11,024 nt of DNA from DATJZH01 sp035499215 (lineage in GTDB: Bacteria; Actinomycetota; Actinomycetes; Streptosporangiales; Streptosporangiaceae), in the NCBI GenBank assembly GCA_035499215.1, contig DATJZH010000225.1, positions 1-11,024 of the forward strand, written 5' to 3'. Numbering within the stretch: position 1 is the first letter of the stretch; each line of letters begins with the position of its first letter. The position numbers were made by a program, and so were the translations under genes. The notes below the pieces were generated by a model. The model was not told the DNA's origin. It saw only the letters and a list, made by a program, of their open reading frames with translations, and made no database searches. Shown one piece after another: positions 1 through 6,730 of the stretch.

Positions 1-500
1 GTGGTGCCCAGGATCGGGCGGCCCAGCGGGGTGTCGCCGAACAGCTTCGAGGTGAACGCCTCGTGCACGGTGTCCGAGGGATCGTCGTCGTTCATCGCGA
101 TCTCTTCGAGCACCACGTTGCGCTCGGCGTCCACGTCCTTCGGCGTGATCAGCGAACTGGTCACCATGTCGGACAGGATGTCCACGGCCAGCGGCAGGTC
201 CGCGTCAAGCACCCGCGCGTAGTAGCAGGTGTACTCCTTCGCGGTGAACGCGTTCATCTCGCCGCCGACCGCGTCCATTTCCGAGGAGATCTCCAGGGCG
301 TTTCGCCGGCTGGTGCCCTTGAACAGCAGGTGCTCCAGGTAGTGCGTCGCGCCCGCGTGCGCCTGGTCCTCGTCGCGGGAGCCGACGCCCACCCAGATGC
401 CGAGCGCGACGGAATGCACCGCGGGCAAGACCTCGGTGACTACCCGCAAGCCGCCGGGAAGAACCGTGCGACGGACTCCGCGGACTGGTTCGGTAGACAT
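1..500 (-). CDS. M16 family zinc metallopeptidase (processing-peptidase-like), 5' part only
   Basis: The first 166 codons are visible; the gene runs off the low-coordinate edge. The protein starts MSTEPVRGVRRTVLPGGLR and carries the inverted zinc motif HxxEH as H53-YLE-H57, followed by LLFKGT. The VVLEEI segment holds E132/E133, 74-75 residues after H57, where the third zinc ligand of M16 peptidases lies. The GGEMNAFTAKEYTCYYARV segment (79-97) is typical of actinobacterial M16B members, which resemble the mitochondrial processing peptidase beta subunit. No signal peptide is visible, so it is probably cytoplasmic. The ATG (500-498) directly follows the pnp TAG stop (503-501) with no spacer and in the same frame, so expression is probably coupled to pnp; the only purine-rich stretch upstream (GGGGG about 12 bases before the start) is a poor ribosome binding site. 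In actinobacteria this gene commonly follows pnp. Its substrate is not known from sequence. The family assignment is firm. Confidence 0.93.
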   Translation of the reverse strand, partial: MSTEPVRGVRRTVLPGGLRVVTEVLPAVHSVALGIWVGVGSRDEDQAHAGATHYLEHLLFKGTSRRNALEISSEMDAVGGEMNAFTAKEYTCYYARVLDADLPLAVDILSDMVTSSLITPKDVDAERNVVLEEIAMNDDDPSDTVHEAFTSKLFGDTPLGRPILGT

Positions 501-2867
501 CTACTCGTGATGCCCCCGGGTGCGGTGCCGGGTCCGGCGATGCCCGCCGCCCTCCTGGCCGTCACGGTCACCCCGGTCACCCCGGTCGCCACGATCGCCG
601 CGGTCACCCCGGTCATTGCGGTCGCCGCGGTCCCTGGGGCCACGATCGCCGCGTGAGTCACCGCCGGAGAGGTCCTCGCCGGCCGCCTCGCGCTCCACCA
701 CCTCGACCGGGACCAGCGATAGCTTGCCGCGGTCGTCGACCTCGCGGATCTCGACCTGGATCTTGTCGCCGATGTGCATCACGTCGTCGATGTTCTCGAT
801 CCGCTTGCCGCCGTGCAGCTTGCGGATCTGGGTGATATGCAGCAGCCCGTCCTTGCCGGGCAGCAGCGAGACGAACGCGCCGAAGGTGGTCGTCTTCACC
901 ACCGTGCCGAGGAACCGCTCGCCCACCTCGGGCATGTGCGGGTTGGCGATCGCGTTGATCGCGGCCCGCGCCGCCTCGGCCGACGGGCCGTCGGTGGCCC
1001 CGACGTAGATGGTGCCGTCGTCCTCGATGGTGATCTCGGCGCCCGTGTCGTCCTGGATCGAGTTGATCATCTTGCCCTTCGGGCCGATGACCTCGCCGAT
1101 CTTATCCACCGGGACCTTGATCGTGATGATCCGCGGGGCGTAGGCGGACATCTCACCCGGCTCGGTGATGGCACCGCGCATGACCTCCAGGACGGTCATC
1201 CGGGCCGCGCGGGCCTGCTTCAGCGCCGCGGCCAGCACCGAGGCGGGGATGCCGTCGAGCTTGGTGTCCAGCTGCAGCGCGGTGATCACCTGCTCGGTGC
1301 CCGCCACCTTGAAGTCCATGTCGCCGAAGGCGTCTTCGGCGCCGAGGATGTCGGTCAGCGTCACGTACTGGCCGCCCTCGTGGATCAGGCCCATGGCGAT
1401 ACCGGAGACCATGTCCTTCAGCGGCACGCCGGCGTCGAGCAGCGCCATGGTGGAGGCGCAGACCGAGCCCATCGAGGTCGAGCCGTTCGAGCTGATCGCC
1501 TCCGACACCTGCCGGATCGCGTAGGGGAATTCCTCCCGCGTAGGCAGCACCGGGAGCAGCGCGCGCTCGGCCAGCGCGCCGTGGCCGATCTCGCGGCGCT
1601 TCGGCGAGCCGACCCGGCCCGTCTCCCCGGTCGAGTACGGCGGGAAGTTGTAGTTATGCATGTAGCGCTTGGTGCGGTCCGGGTTGAGCGTGTCGATCAT
1701 CTGCTCCATCCGGAGCATGTTCAGCGTCGTCACGCCGAGCACCTGCGTCTCGCCGCGCTCGAACAGCGCCGAGCCGTGCACCCGCGGCAGCACGCCGGCC
1801 TCGGCGGACAGCTGCCGGATGTCGGCGAGCCCGCGACCGTCGATGCGACGGCCCTCGCGGCTGATCCGCTGCCGGACCAGCTTCTTGGTCAGCGACCGGA
1901 ACGCGGCACTGATCTCTTTCTCCCGGCCCTCGAACTGCGCGCCGAGCTTCTCGGCCGCCAGGGCCTTGATCCGGTCGGTCTCGGTCTCCCGGTCCCTCTT
2001 GCTGGCGATCGTCACGGCCCTCGCCAGGTCCTGGGAAACCTCGGCCGCCAGCGCGTCGTAGACGTCCTGACCGTAGTCGGCGAAGGCGGGGAAGCTCCCG
2101 GTCTCCTTGGCGGCCTGCCGGGCGATCTGCTGCTGCGCGTCGCACAGCAGCCTGATGAACGGCTTGGCCGCCTCGAGGCCCTCGGGGATGGTGTCCTCGG
2201 TCGGCGCGACAGCGCCGCTGCCGGGGTCGGCGAGCAGCCGCAGCGTGCCGGCCGTGGCCTCGGCCTCGACCATCATGATCGCGACGTCACCGTCGTCCAG
2301 CAGCCGGCCGGCCACCACCATGTCGAAGGTGGCCTCCGCCAGCTGGGAGTGGGACGGGAAGCCGACCCACTGGCCTTTGATCAGGGCGACGCGCACGCCG
2401 CCGATCGGGCCGGAGAACGGGAGCCCGGCCAGCTGCGTCGAGAGCGAGGCCGCGTTGATCGCGACGACGTCATAGAGGTGGTCGGGATTCAGCGCCATGA
2501 TCGTCTCGACGATCTGGATCTCATTGCGCAGGCCGCTGACGAAGGACGGCCGCAGCGGCCGGTCGATCAGCCGGCAGGTGAGGATCGCGTCCTCGGACGG
2601 GCGGCCCTCCCGGCGGAAGAACGAGCCGGGAATCCGGCCCGCCGCATACATCCGCTCCTCCACATCCACGGTGAGCGGGAAGAAGTCGAGTCCTTCCCTG
2701 GGGTGCCTGCCCGCGGTAGTCGCGGACAGCACCATGGTTTCGTCGTCAAGGTAGACGACCGAAGAGCCCGCGGCGAGACGGGCGAGCCTGCCTGTCTCGA
2801 ACCGGACCTTATGTACGCCGAGCGGGCCGTTGTCGATGACGACTTCGGCGCTATGGACACCCTCCAC
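501..2867 (-). CDS. pnp: Polyribonucleotide nucleotidyltransferase (PNPase)
   Basis: A 788-residue 3'-5' phosphorolytic exoribonuclease, which in actinomycetes can also add 3' tails to RNA. Domains in order: first RNase PH domain (about 10-145, with FFRREGRP at 83-90), all-alpha linker domain (about 240-330), second RNase PH domain (about 345-560), KH domain (about 584-640, with VIGPKGK at 593-599) and S1 domain (about 648-718). NGSTSMGSVCAS (461-472) is the phosphate-binding segment. D512, D518 and K520 line up with the catalytic E. coli residues D486, D492 and K494, so the second core looks active. The C-terminus (about 735-770) is an Arg-Gly-Asp repeat tail followed by a basic, His-rich end. 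The GTG start (2867-2865) is chosen because GGAGG lies 8 bases upstream. It follows rpsO after a 390-base structured gap and abuts the M16 peptidase gene. The identification is secure. Confidence 0.98.
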   Translation of the reverse strand: MEGVHSAEVVIDNGPLGVHKVRFETGRLARLAAGSSVVYLDDETMVLSATTAGRHPREGLDFFPLTVDVEERMYAAGRIPGSFFRREGRPSEDAILTCRLIDRPLRPSFVSGLRNEIQIVETIMALNPDHLYDVVAINAASLSTQLAGLPFSGPIGGVRVALIKGQWVGFPSHSQLAEATFDMVVAGRLLDDGDVAIMMVEAEATAGTLRLLADPGSGAVAPTEDTIPEGLEAAKPFIRLLCDAQQQIARQAAKETGSFPAFADYGQDVYDALAAEVSQDLARAVTIASKRDRETETDRIKALAAEKLGAQFEGREKEISAAFRSLTKKLVRQRISREGRRIDGRGLADIRQLSAEAGVLPRVHGSALFERGETQVLGVTTLNMLRMEQMIDTLNPDRTKRYMHNYNFPPYSTGETGRVGSPKRREIGHGALAERALLPVLPTREEFPYAIRQVSEAISSNGSTSMGSVCASTMALLDAGVPLKDMVSGIAMGLIHEGGQYVTLTDILGAEDAFGDMDFKVAGTEQVITALQLDTKLDGIPASVLAAALKQARAARMTVLEVMRGAITEPGEMSAYAPRIITIKVPVDKIGEVIGPKGKMINSIQDDTGAEITIEDDGTIYVGATDGPSAEAARAAINAIANPHMPEVGERFLGTVVKTTTFGAFVSLLPGKDGLLHITQIRKLHGGKRIENIDDVMHIGDKIQVEIREVDDRGKLSLVPVEVVEREAAGEDLSGGDSRGDRGPRDRGDRNDRGDRGDRGDRGDRGDRDGQEGGGHRRTRHRTRGHHE
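561..656 (-). repeat. Degenerate 9-base tandem repeat encoding the PNPase RGD tail
   Basis: The segment encodes residues 738-769 of PNPase and contains seven Arg-Gly-Asp triplets, five of them consecutive (751-765). At DNA level the plus strand shows the 9-base unit accccggtc in tandem at 570-578 and 579-587 and again at 606-614; the other copies differ at synonymous positions (gcg, acg, gcc, atc). This suggests an older expansion under protein-level selection rather than a fresh slippage product. Arg/Gly-rich tails are common on RNA-acting proteins and may add RNA affinity; that role is inference here. Confidence 0.8.
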
Positions 2868-2875
2868 GGGTGAGA

Positions 2876-2880
2876 CCTCC
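2876..2880 (-). promoter_or_regulatory. Shine-Dalgarno site of pnp
   Basis: GGAGG on the minus strand, 8 bases upstream of the GTG at 2867-2865. It is the strongest ribosome binding site in the window and decides the GTG start of pnp. Confidence 0.85.
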
Positions 2881-2945
2881 TTGATCGGGGTCCCGCGTCT
2901 GCCCGCCGCCAGTGGAGCGCAATGCCTCCCGGCTGGCTGAGTTAC

Positions 2946-3011
2946 CGGCGGTGCTAGCTGTCATCTGCCGTGCCAGGGGCTTGCCTGCGAGCCTGCTGCT
3001 AGCTACCGCTG
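2946..3011 (-). other. Long-range stem in the pnp leader
   Basis: Plus-strand arms at 2948-2958 and 2998-3009 pair as 11 bp (gcggt and gctagc blocks) with one bulged base at 3004. The loop (2959-2997) holds a smaller ggct/agcc stem at 2978-2993. Because gctagc is itself palindromic, other pairings are possible. The stem ends about 80 bases upstream of the pnp start codon, where an autoregulatory leader structure could lie. The function is inferred. Confidence 0.4.
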
Positions 3012-3205
3012 CCATGATGCCGGGCAGGCGGCCTGCCGGTCTTCGATTGAAGCCCTCGGCCCCTGGTCCGCCGCAGCTGCTGCTGGGGAAACCACGACCC
3101 GAGAACCACCACCGAGGACCGGCTGCGGGCGCTGTCAGCGCTCCGGGCCGGGGCCGCGGGACGTCGTATGTTCCGTGGTGTATTCAGTTATCTGGCCGGC
3201 CGGCA

Positions 3206-3243
3206 GTGCGCCGCCGGGCCTGCTGCCCGCCGCGGCGGCGCAC
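3206..3243 (-). terminator. Perfect 11-bp hairpin downstream of rpsO, without a U-tract
   Basis: Arms at 3206-3216 and 3233-3243 are exact reverse complements (11 bp, nearly all G:C) around a 16-base loop. The loop contains a competing cgggc/gcccg stem at 3215-3229. The hairpin begins 14 bases after the rpsO stop codon. The transcript after it is not U-rich, so it is not a canonical intrinsic terminator. It could be a partial terminator, a 3'-end stabiliser of rpsO mRNA, or an RNase III site like that described in Streptomyces rpsO-pnp. Confidence 0.6.
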
Positions 3244-3257
3244 AGCGTCGCGCTGGG

Positions 3258-3527
3258 CTACCGGCGCAGGCCGAGCTTCTCGATGAGCGCGCGGTAGCGG
3301 GCGATGTCCGTCCGGGCCAGGTACTGCAGCAGCCGCCTGCGGCGGCCGACGAGCAGCAGCAGCCCGTGGCGGCTGTGATGATCGTGCTTGTGCACCTTCA
3401 GGTGCTCAGTCAGGTCGGCGATCCGCCGGGTCAGCAGCGCAACCTGGACCTCCGGCGAGCCGGTGTCACCCTCGCTGGTCGCGTGCCCGGCGATGATCTC
3501 GTTCTTCACGGCTGTGTCCAGCGGCAC
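3258..3527 (-). CDS. rpsO: 30S ribosomal protein S15
   Basis: An 89-residue protein of the usual S15 length. S15 is a primary 16S rRNA-binding protein of the central domain of the small subunit. Recognisable family blocks are EGDTGSPEVQVALLTRRI (19-36), LTEHLKVHKHDHHSRHGLL (39-57) and RRRRLLQYLARTD (62-74); the HDHHSR segment and the GDTGSPE turn are rRNA-contact regions of the family. The start is GTG (3527-3525), supported by AAGGA at 3539-3535 with 7 bases of spacing and by the expected N-terminus (MPLDTAVKNEII). It lies 180 bases after ribF, in a leader that could hold an S15-responsive RNA, and precedes pnp as in many bacteria. Nothing in the protein is unusual. Confidence 0.98.
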   Translation of the reverse strand: MPLDTAVKNEIIAGHATSEGDTGSPEVQVALLTRRIADLTEHLKVHKHDHHSRHGLLLLVGRRRRLLQYLARTDIARYRALIEKLGLRR

Positions 3528-3660
3528 GTGTCATTCCTTATCTTCGCGATTCGTCATCGGGCGGTGCTCGCCGCCAACAGCGCGGGACGCCTCCCCGGAG
3601 CCAGCCGCCTGAGGGTACAGCTGACCTGGCCGGAACTCCCGGCCGCAGATAAAGGTATCA
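3528..3660 (-). promoter_or_regulatory. rpsO leader with candidate promoter and hairpins
   Basis: On the minus strand, TGATACCTT (3660-3652) matches an extended -10 (TGnTAnnnT); no good -35 is seen, and a start near 3645 would give a leader of about 118 bases. That leader would begin with a perfect ggccgg/ccggcc hairpin (3628-3644, 5-base loop) and carry a second hairpin ggcgg/ccgcc (3560-3575, 6-base loop) about 20 bases before the AAGGA ribosome binding site. S15 binds its own leader RNA in several phyla, with unrelated structures, so an autoregulatory element is plausible. Promoter and regulation are both inferred. Confidence 0.35.
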
Positions 3661-3667
3661 CGGGCGG

Positions 3668-3690
3668 GCCGGGCCGCGGGTGTGCCCGGC
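3668..3690 (-). terminator. G:C hairpin just after ribF, weak terminator candidate
   Basis: Arms gccgggc (3668-3674) and gcccggc (3684-3690) give a 7-bp perfect stem with a 9-base loop, starting 17 bases after the ribF stop codon. The transcript downstream contains only a short CCUUUAUC, so termination would be inefficient at best. It may partly separate the infB-ribF block from rpsO-pnp. Confidence 0.3.
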
Positions 3691-3707
3691 GCCCGGCGGC
3701 AGTGACC

Positions 3708-4697
3708 TCAGCCGCTTTCGTGCTGGCCGTCCGGCTCGATGGCGGCGCAGCCGGCGGCGGTGACCTCGCGGGCGGCATCGACGTCGCGGCGCATCTGCTC
3801 GACCAGGTCGGTCACCGAGTCGTACCTGACCATGCCGCGCAGCCGCTCGGCGAAGTCCACCGCCACGTGCATCCCGTACAAGTCGAGATCGTCCCGGTCG
3901 AGGGCATATGCCTCGACCGCGCGGTCCTGCCCGTCGAACGTCGGGTTACTGCCCACCGAGATCGCGGCAGGCCAGCGCTCGGCCTCGGCGCCATCGGCGG
4001 CCAGCCTCGCCAGCCAGCCCGCGTATATCCCGTCGGCCGGGATGGCGGTGTGCGGTGGCGGCTGCAGATTGGCGGTCGGGAAGCCCAGCGCCCGGCCGCG
4101 CCGCTCGCCGCGCACGACGACGCCCTCCACCCGGTGCGGGCGGCCGAGGCAGCGCGCGGCCCCGGCCACATCCCCGGCCAGCAGGCGGTCCCTGATCCCG
4201 CTCGAGGAGATGGTCATGTCCGCTGCGGCCAGCAGCGGGACGCCCTCGGCGGTAAAGTCGTATTTGTCGCCGAGCTCACCGAGCAGTTCCACGTCGCCTG
4301 CCGCCCGGTGGCCGAACCGGAAGTTCTGGCCCACGACGACGGCCGCGGCGTGCAGCCGGTCCACCAGGACCGCGCGGACGAACTCATCGGGTCCCAGCTG
4401 CGAGAACTCGTAGGTGAAGGGAAGCACGCAGACCGCGTCGGCGCCGAGGCCGGCCAGCAGTTCGGCGCGGCGGCGGGTGGTCCCGAGGAACGGCGGATGC
4501 GAGCCCGGCCGCACCACCTCGTCGGGATGCGGATCGAAGGTCACGACCACCACCGGCAGCGCCCGGTCCGCCGCGATTTCCGCGGCTCGGGCGACGATGC
4601 GCTGATGACCGCGATGGACGCCGTCGAATACGCCGATCGTGACGACGGACGAGCCCCAGGACCGGGGCACGTCATCCAGGCCCTGCCACCGCTGCAT
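3708..4697 (-). CDS. ribF: Bifunctional riboflavin kinase / FMN adenylyltransferase
   Basis: A 329-residue enzyme that phosphorylates riboflavin to FMN and adenylylates FMN to FAD. The N-terminal adenylyltransferase domain (about 15-175) has GVFDGVHRGHQ (22-32, with the nucleotidyltransferase HxGH motif at 28-31), TFDPHPDEVVRP (53-64), GQNFRFGH (123-130) and the SSSGIR segment (164-169). The C-terminal riboflavin kinase domain (about 185-312) has GRALGFPTANL (201-211), the ATP/Mg-binding GFPTAN block, then ADGIYAGW (221-228) and SVGSNPTF (247-254). The start is the ATG at 4697-4695, with GGGGGGAG 7 bases upstream; the frame stays open 27 codons further but that stretch shows no conserved sequence. 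It lies 105 bases after truB, a common bacterial neighbourhood with no obvious metabolic link. Length and motifs are normal. Confidence 0.97.
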   Translation of the reverse strand: MQRWQGLDDVPRSWGSSVVTIGVFDGVHRGHQRIVARAAEIAADRALPVVVVTFDPHPDEVVRPGSHPPFLGTTRRRAELLAGLGADAVCVLPFTYEFSQLGPDEFVRAVLVDRLHAAAVVVGQNFRFGHRAAGDVELLGELGDKYDFTAEGVPLLAAADMTISSSGIRDRLLAGDVAGAARCLGRPHRVEGVVVRGERRGRALGFPTANLQPPPHTAIPADGIYAGWLARLAADGAEAERWPAAISVGSNPTFDGQDRAVEAYALDRDDLDLYGMHVAVDFAERLRGMVRYDSVTDLVEQMRRDVDAAREVTAAGCAAIEPDGQHESG

Positions 4698-4802
4698 GGC
4701 GCGGCTCCCCCCTGCTGGTGCGGGTTCTTCGGCGGTGCTCCAAGCCTGCCACGTCGCCGGGACTGCGCCGACCCCCACCCGCCAGGCCGGCCGGCCCGCC
4801 AG

Positions 4803-5702
4803 CTAGCACCCTCCGCCAGCCTGCTCGCCCGTGAAGACAGCCAGCGAGCGGGCCAGCTCGCCCTGCTCGGTCAGCAGCGCGATCAGCGCGCCGTCCGGCC
4901 CGAACGCGGCGACCGGCGAGCCGGCCCCGGCGCCCGCCGCTGGAAGACGGCCGCCGCGGGAGACCAGCGTGGCCTGCGCCGCGGTCAGGTCCCGCCGCGG
5001 GAAGGCGGCCGCCGCCGCAGCTGCCAGCGGGATGACCTCCAGCGAGACCGCGAGCTGATCGAGGGTGCGGGCGCCGGCCACGCCGTACGGCCCCACCCTG
5101 GTGCGCCTTAGCGCGGTGAGGTGGCCGCCCACCCCGAGCAGCACACCAAGATCGCGGGCGATCGCCCGGATGTAAGTGCCGCTCGAGCAGCTGACCTCAA
5201 CGTCCACATCCAGCAGGCCTGCCTGCGGGCGGCTGGCGAGCACATTCAGCGCGTGCACGGTGACGGTCCTGGCTGCCAGCTCGGCTGGCCTGCCCTCGCG
5301 AGCCAGCCGGTAGGCCCGCTTTCCGCCGACTTTGATGGCGCTCACGGCCGGCGGTACCTGCTCGATCTCGCCGGTGAGGCTGGCGGCCGCGGCCAGCAGC
5401 CGCTCCTGGTCCAGCCCGGCGGCGTGCTCCTCGGCGATCACCTCGCCCTCGGCGTCATCGGTGTCGGTCACCTGGCCGAGCCTGACGGTCGCCGAGTATT
5501 CCTTCTCCGCCAGCGCGAGGTAACCGAGCAGGCGCGTCGCCTTCCCGACTCCGACGACCAGCACGCCGGTGGCCATCGGGTCGAGCGTGCCCGCGTGGCC
5601 GACCCGGCGGGTGCCGGCGAGCCGCCGGATCCTGGCCACGACGCCGTGTGACGTCCATCCGCCGGGCTTGTCCACGTTGACCAGCCCGCTGCCGGCCGTC
5701 AC
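4803..5702 (-). CDS. truB: tRNA pseudouridine(55) synthase
   Basis: A 299-residue enzyme that converts U55 of the tRNA T-loop to pseudouridine. GHAGTLDPMATGVL (35-48) contains the catalytic aspartate D41. Other family blocks are the N-terminal LVNVDKPGGWTSH (7-19), EKEYSATVRLG (67-77), PPAVSAIKVGGKRAY (117-131), CSSGTYIRAIARDLG (172-186) and LTALRRTRVGPY (195-206). The C-terminal part (about 235-295) fits the small RNA-binding domain of actinobacterial TruB. The chosen start is the GTG at 5702-5700, which overlaps the nrnA stop as GTGA and sits just before the conserved LVNVDKPGG. The frame is open 56 codons further upstream but lies within nrnA and is Arg-rich and non-conserved. The ribosome binding site is weak (GGCGGCGGA), which suggests coupling to nrnA translation. 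Confidence 0.97.
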   Translation of the reverse strand: MTAGSGLVNVDKPGGWTSHGVVARIRRLAGTRRVGHAGTLDPMATGVLVVGVGKATRLLGYLALAEKEYSATVRLGQVTDTDDAEGEVIAEEHAAGLDQERLLAAAASLTGEIEQVPPAVSAIKVGGKRAYRLAREGRPAELAARTVTVHALNVLASRPQAGLLDVDVEVSCSSGTYIRAIARDLGVLLGVGGHLTALRRTRVGPYGVAGARTLDQLAVSLEVIPLAAAAAAAFPRRDLTAAQATLVSRGGRLPAAGAGAGSPVAAFGPDGALIALLTEQGELARSLAVFTGEQAGGGC

Positions 5703-6730
5703 CGGCCGTCCGCCGCCGCACTCTCGAGCTGCTCGCGCAGCGCCGCGATCGTCGCCGTGGCGCTGCCGCTGCCCGTAAACCCGGCCGCCCTGGCGTGCCC
5801 GCCGCCGCCAAGCGCTGCGCAAGCATGCCCGACATCGACCTTGCCCTTGGACCGGGCCGAGACCTGCCACTGGCCGTCGTCGGATTCCTTTAGGACGACG
5901 GCGATGTCAGCCTCGTCGGTCCGCCGCACCACGTCGATCACCGACTCGGCGGCATCCGGGGACAGCCCGCCCGGCGCCCGGTCGGCGCGAGTGACCGCGG
6001 TCCAGACCAGGCCGTGGCCGCCGACGGCCGCCGGCTCCAGCACTGCCCGGCGCAGGGCCGCCGACAGCATGCCCAGATAGCCGAACGGGGCGCGATCCCA
6101 CAGCTCATGCGCGACGGCGCCAGGATCGATGCCGGTCGCCAGCAGCCGGGCCGCCTTCTCGTGCACGGCCGGGGATGTCGCGGAATACCGGAAAGAGCCG
6201 GTATCAGTGACAAGGCCGACGTACAGGCCCATCGCCATATCCGCGGACAGCGGCACGCCGAGCCGGTCGATCAGCTCGCCCGCTAGCACGGCCGTCGCCG
6301 CCGCGGCCGGGTCTACCAGGTGCACGCTACCGAATCCGGTGTTGGACGCGTGGTGGTCCACCACGATCAGCTCCGCCGCGCGGGATGCGCTGGCCGCCAG
6401 CAGCCCGAGCCGGTCAGCACTGGCGGCATCGAAGGTGACCATGACTTCCGGCCGCTCGGGATAAGCCTCGGGCGAGCTCAGCAGGTCCAGGCCGGGCAGG
6501 AAGCGGAGGATCTGCGGGACCTCGAAGGGCATGTCCCCGAAGGATGCGATGACCGCGGGCCGAGCCGGGTGCTGCCGGGCCAGCAGCGCGTGCGCCACCG
6601 CGAGCATCGAGCCGAGAGCGTCTGCGTCCGGCCGGACGTGACAGGCCAGGCAGACCTCGGCTGCCTCGTCCAGCAGCTTGACGGCAACCGCCCAGTCGGC
6701 CTTGATATCAGCGTCGGGCGCAGTGGTCAT
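5699..6730 (-). CDS. nrnA: DHH-DHHA1 phosphoesterase, NrnA-like (nanoRNase / pAp or c-di-AMP phosphodiesterase)
   Basis: A 343-residue member of the DHH subfamily 1. The N-terminal DHH domain has CHVRPDADALGS (30-41; metal ligands H31, D35, D37), TFDAAS (99-104; D101), the signature VVDHHASNTGFG (123-134; D125, H126, H127) and LVTDTGSFRYS (173-183; D176). The C-terminal DHHA1 domain ends with the substrate-binding GGGGHARAAGF (308-318). All expected ligands are present. Relatives degrade 2-5 nucleotide RNAs, dephosphorylate pAp, and in mycobacteria hydrolyse c-di-AMP and pApA; which substrate dominates cannot be read from sequence. The ATG start overlaps the rbfA stop by 4 bases (ATGA) and its stop overlaps the truB start (GTGA). 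Its place in an operon that also contains pnp fits a role in finishing off short RNAs left by PNPase, which is inference. Confidence 0.93.
   Translation of the reverse strand: MTTAPDADIKADWAVAVKLLDEAAEVCLACHVRPDADALGSMLAVAHALLARQHPARPAVIASFGDMPFEVPQILRFLPGLDLLSSPEAYPERPEVMVTFDAASADRLGLLAASASRAAELIVVDHHASNTGFGSVHLVDPAAAATAVLAGELIDRLGVPLSADMAMGLYVGLVTDTGSFRYSATSPAVHEKAARLLATGIDPGAVAHELWDRAPFGYLGMLSAALRRAVLEPAAVGGHGLVWTAVTRADRAPGGLSPDAAESVIDVVRRTDEADIAVVLKESDDGQWQVSARSKGKVDVGHACAALGGGGHARAAGFTGSGSATATIAALREQLESAAADGR

Larger units (their letters stand above)
2868..3257 (-). other. rpsO-pnp intergenic region, structured, without a gene
   Basis: This 390-base gap has no credible reading frame on the minus strand. 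It contains several inverted repeats: an 11-bp perfect one just after rpsO (3206-3243), a short one at 3129-3141, one at 3023-3037 (ggcagg/cctgcc, 3-base loop), and a long-range pair at 2948-3009. I found no convincing minus-strand -35/-10 pair and no TANNNT hexamer, so pnp may depend largely on readthrough from upstream. In Streptomyces the rpsO-pnp intergenic region is known to form a hairpin cut by RNase III; the same position and architecture are seen here, but processing in this organism is inference. Confidence 0.6.

Noticed and set aside
561..656. Short tandem repeats resembling a CRISPR or minisatellite array
   Set aside because: The unit is 9 bases, in frame with pnp, without spacers; it is a coding repeat.
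440..661. 73-codon minus-strand frame with Ala/Val/Thr repeats over the pnp 3' end
   Set aside because: It is the pnp RGD repeat read in another frame; its Val-Thr-Ala periodicity comes from the 9-base DNA repeat.
774..2873. Plus-strand open frame of 699 codons
   Set aside because: It is antisense to pnp. The product is rich in Arg, Gly, Asp, Val and Leu with no recognisable domain, as expected when the reverse of a high-GC coding frame lacks stops.
3160..3195. A/T-richer patch after rpsO considered as a pnp promoter
   Set aside because: Candidate hexamers (TAACTG, TACACC, TACGAC) lack the final T of an actinobacterial -10 and have no -35 at suitable spacing.
2912..3286. Possible plus-strand gene in the rpsO-pnp gap (124 codons)
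   Set aside because: No Shine-Dalgarno, no recognisable protein features, and it runs into the rpsO 3' end antisense. The gap is better explained as RNA structure.
4698..4778. 27-codon N-terminal extension of RibF
   Set aside because: The conserved N-terminus begins at MQRWQGLDD, which has a strong GGGGGGAG ribosome binding site; the extension is unconserved in character.
3168..5111. Plus-strand open frame of 647 codons
   Set aside because: It runs antisense across rpsO, ribF and part of truB, all firmly identified on the other strand, and shows no family motif.
5703..5870. 56-codon N-terminal extension of TruB
   Set aside because: It lies entirely within nrnA and is Arg/Gly-rich; the GTGA overlap start gives the expected TruB N-terminus.
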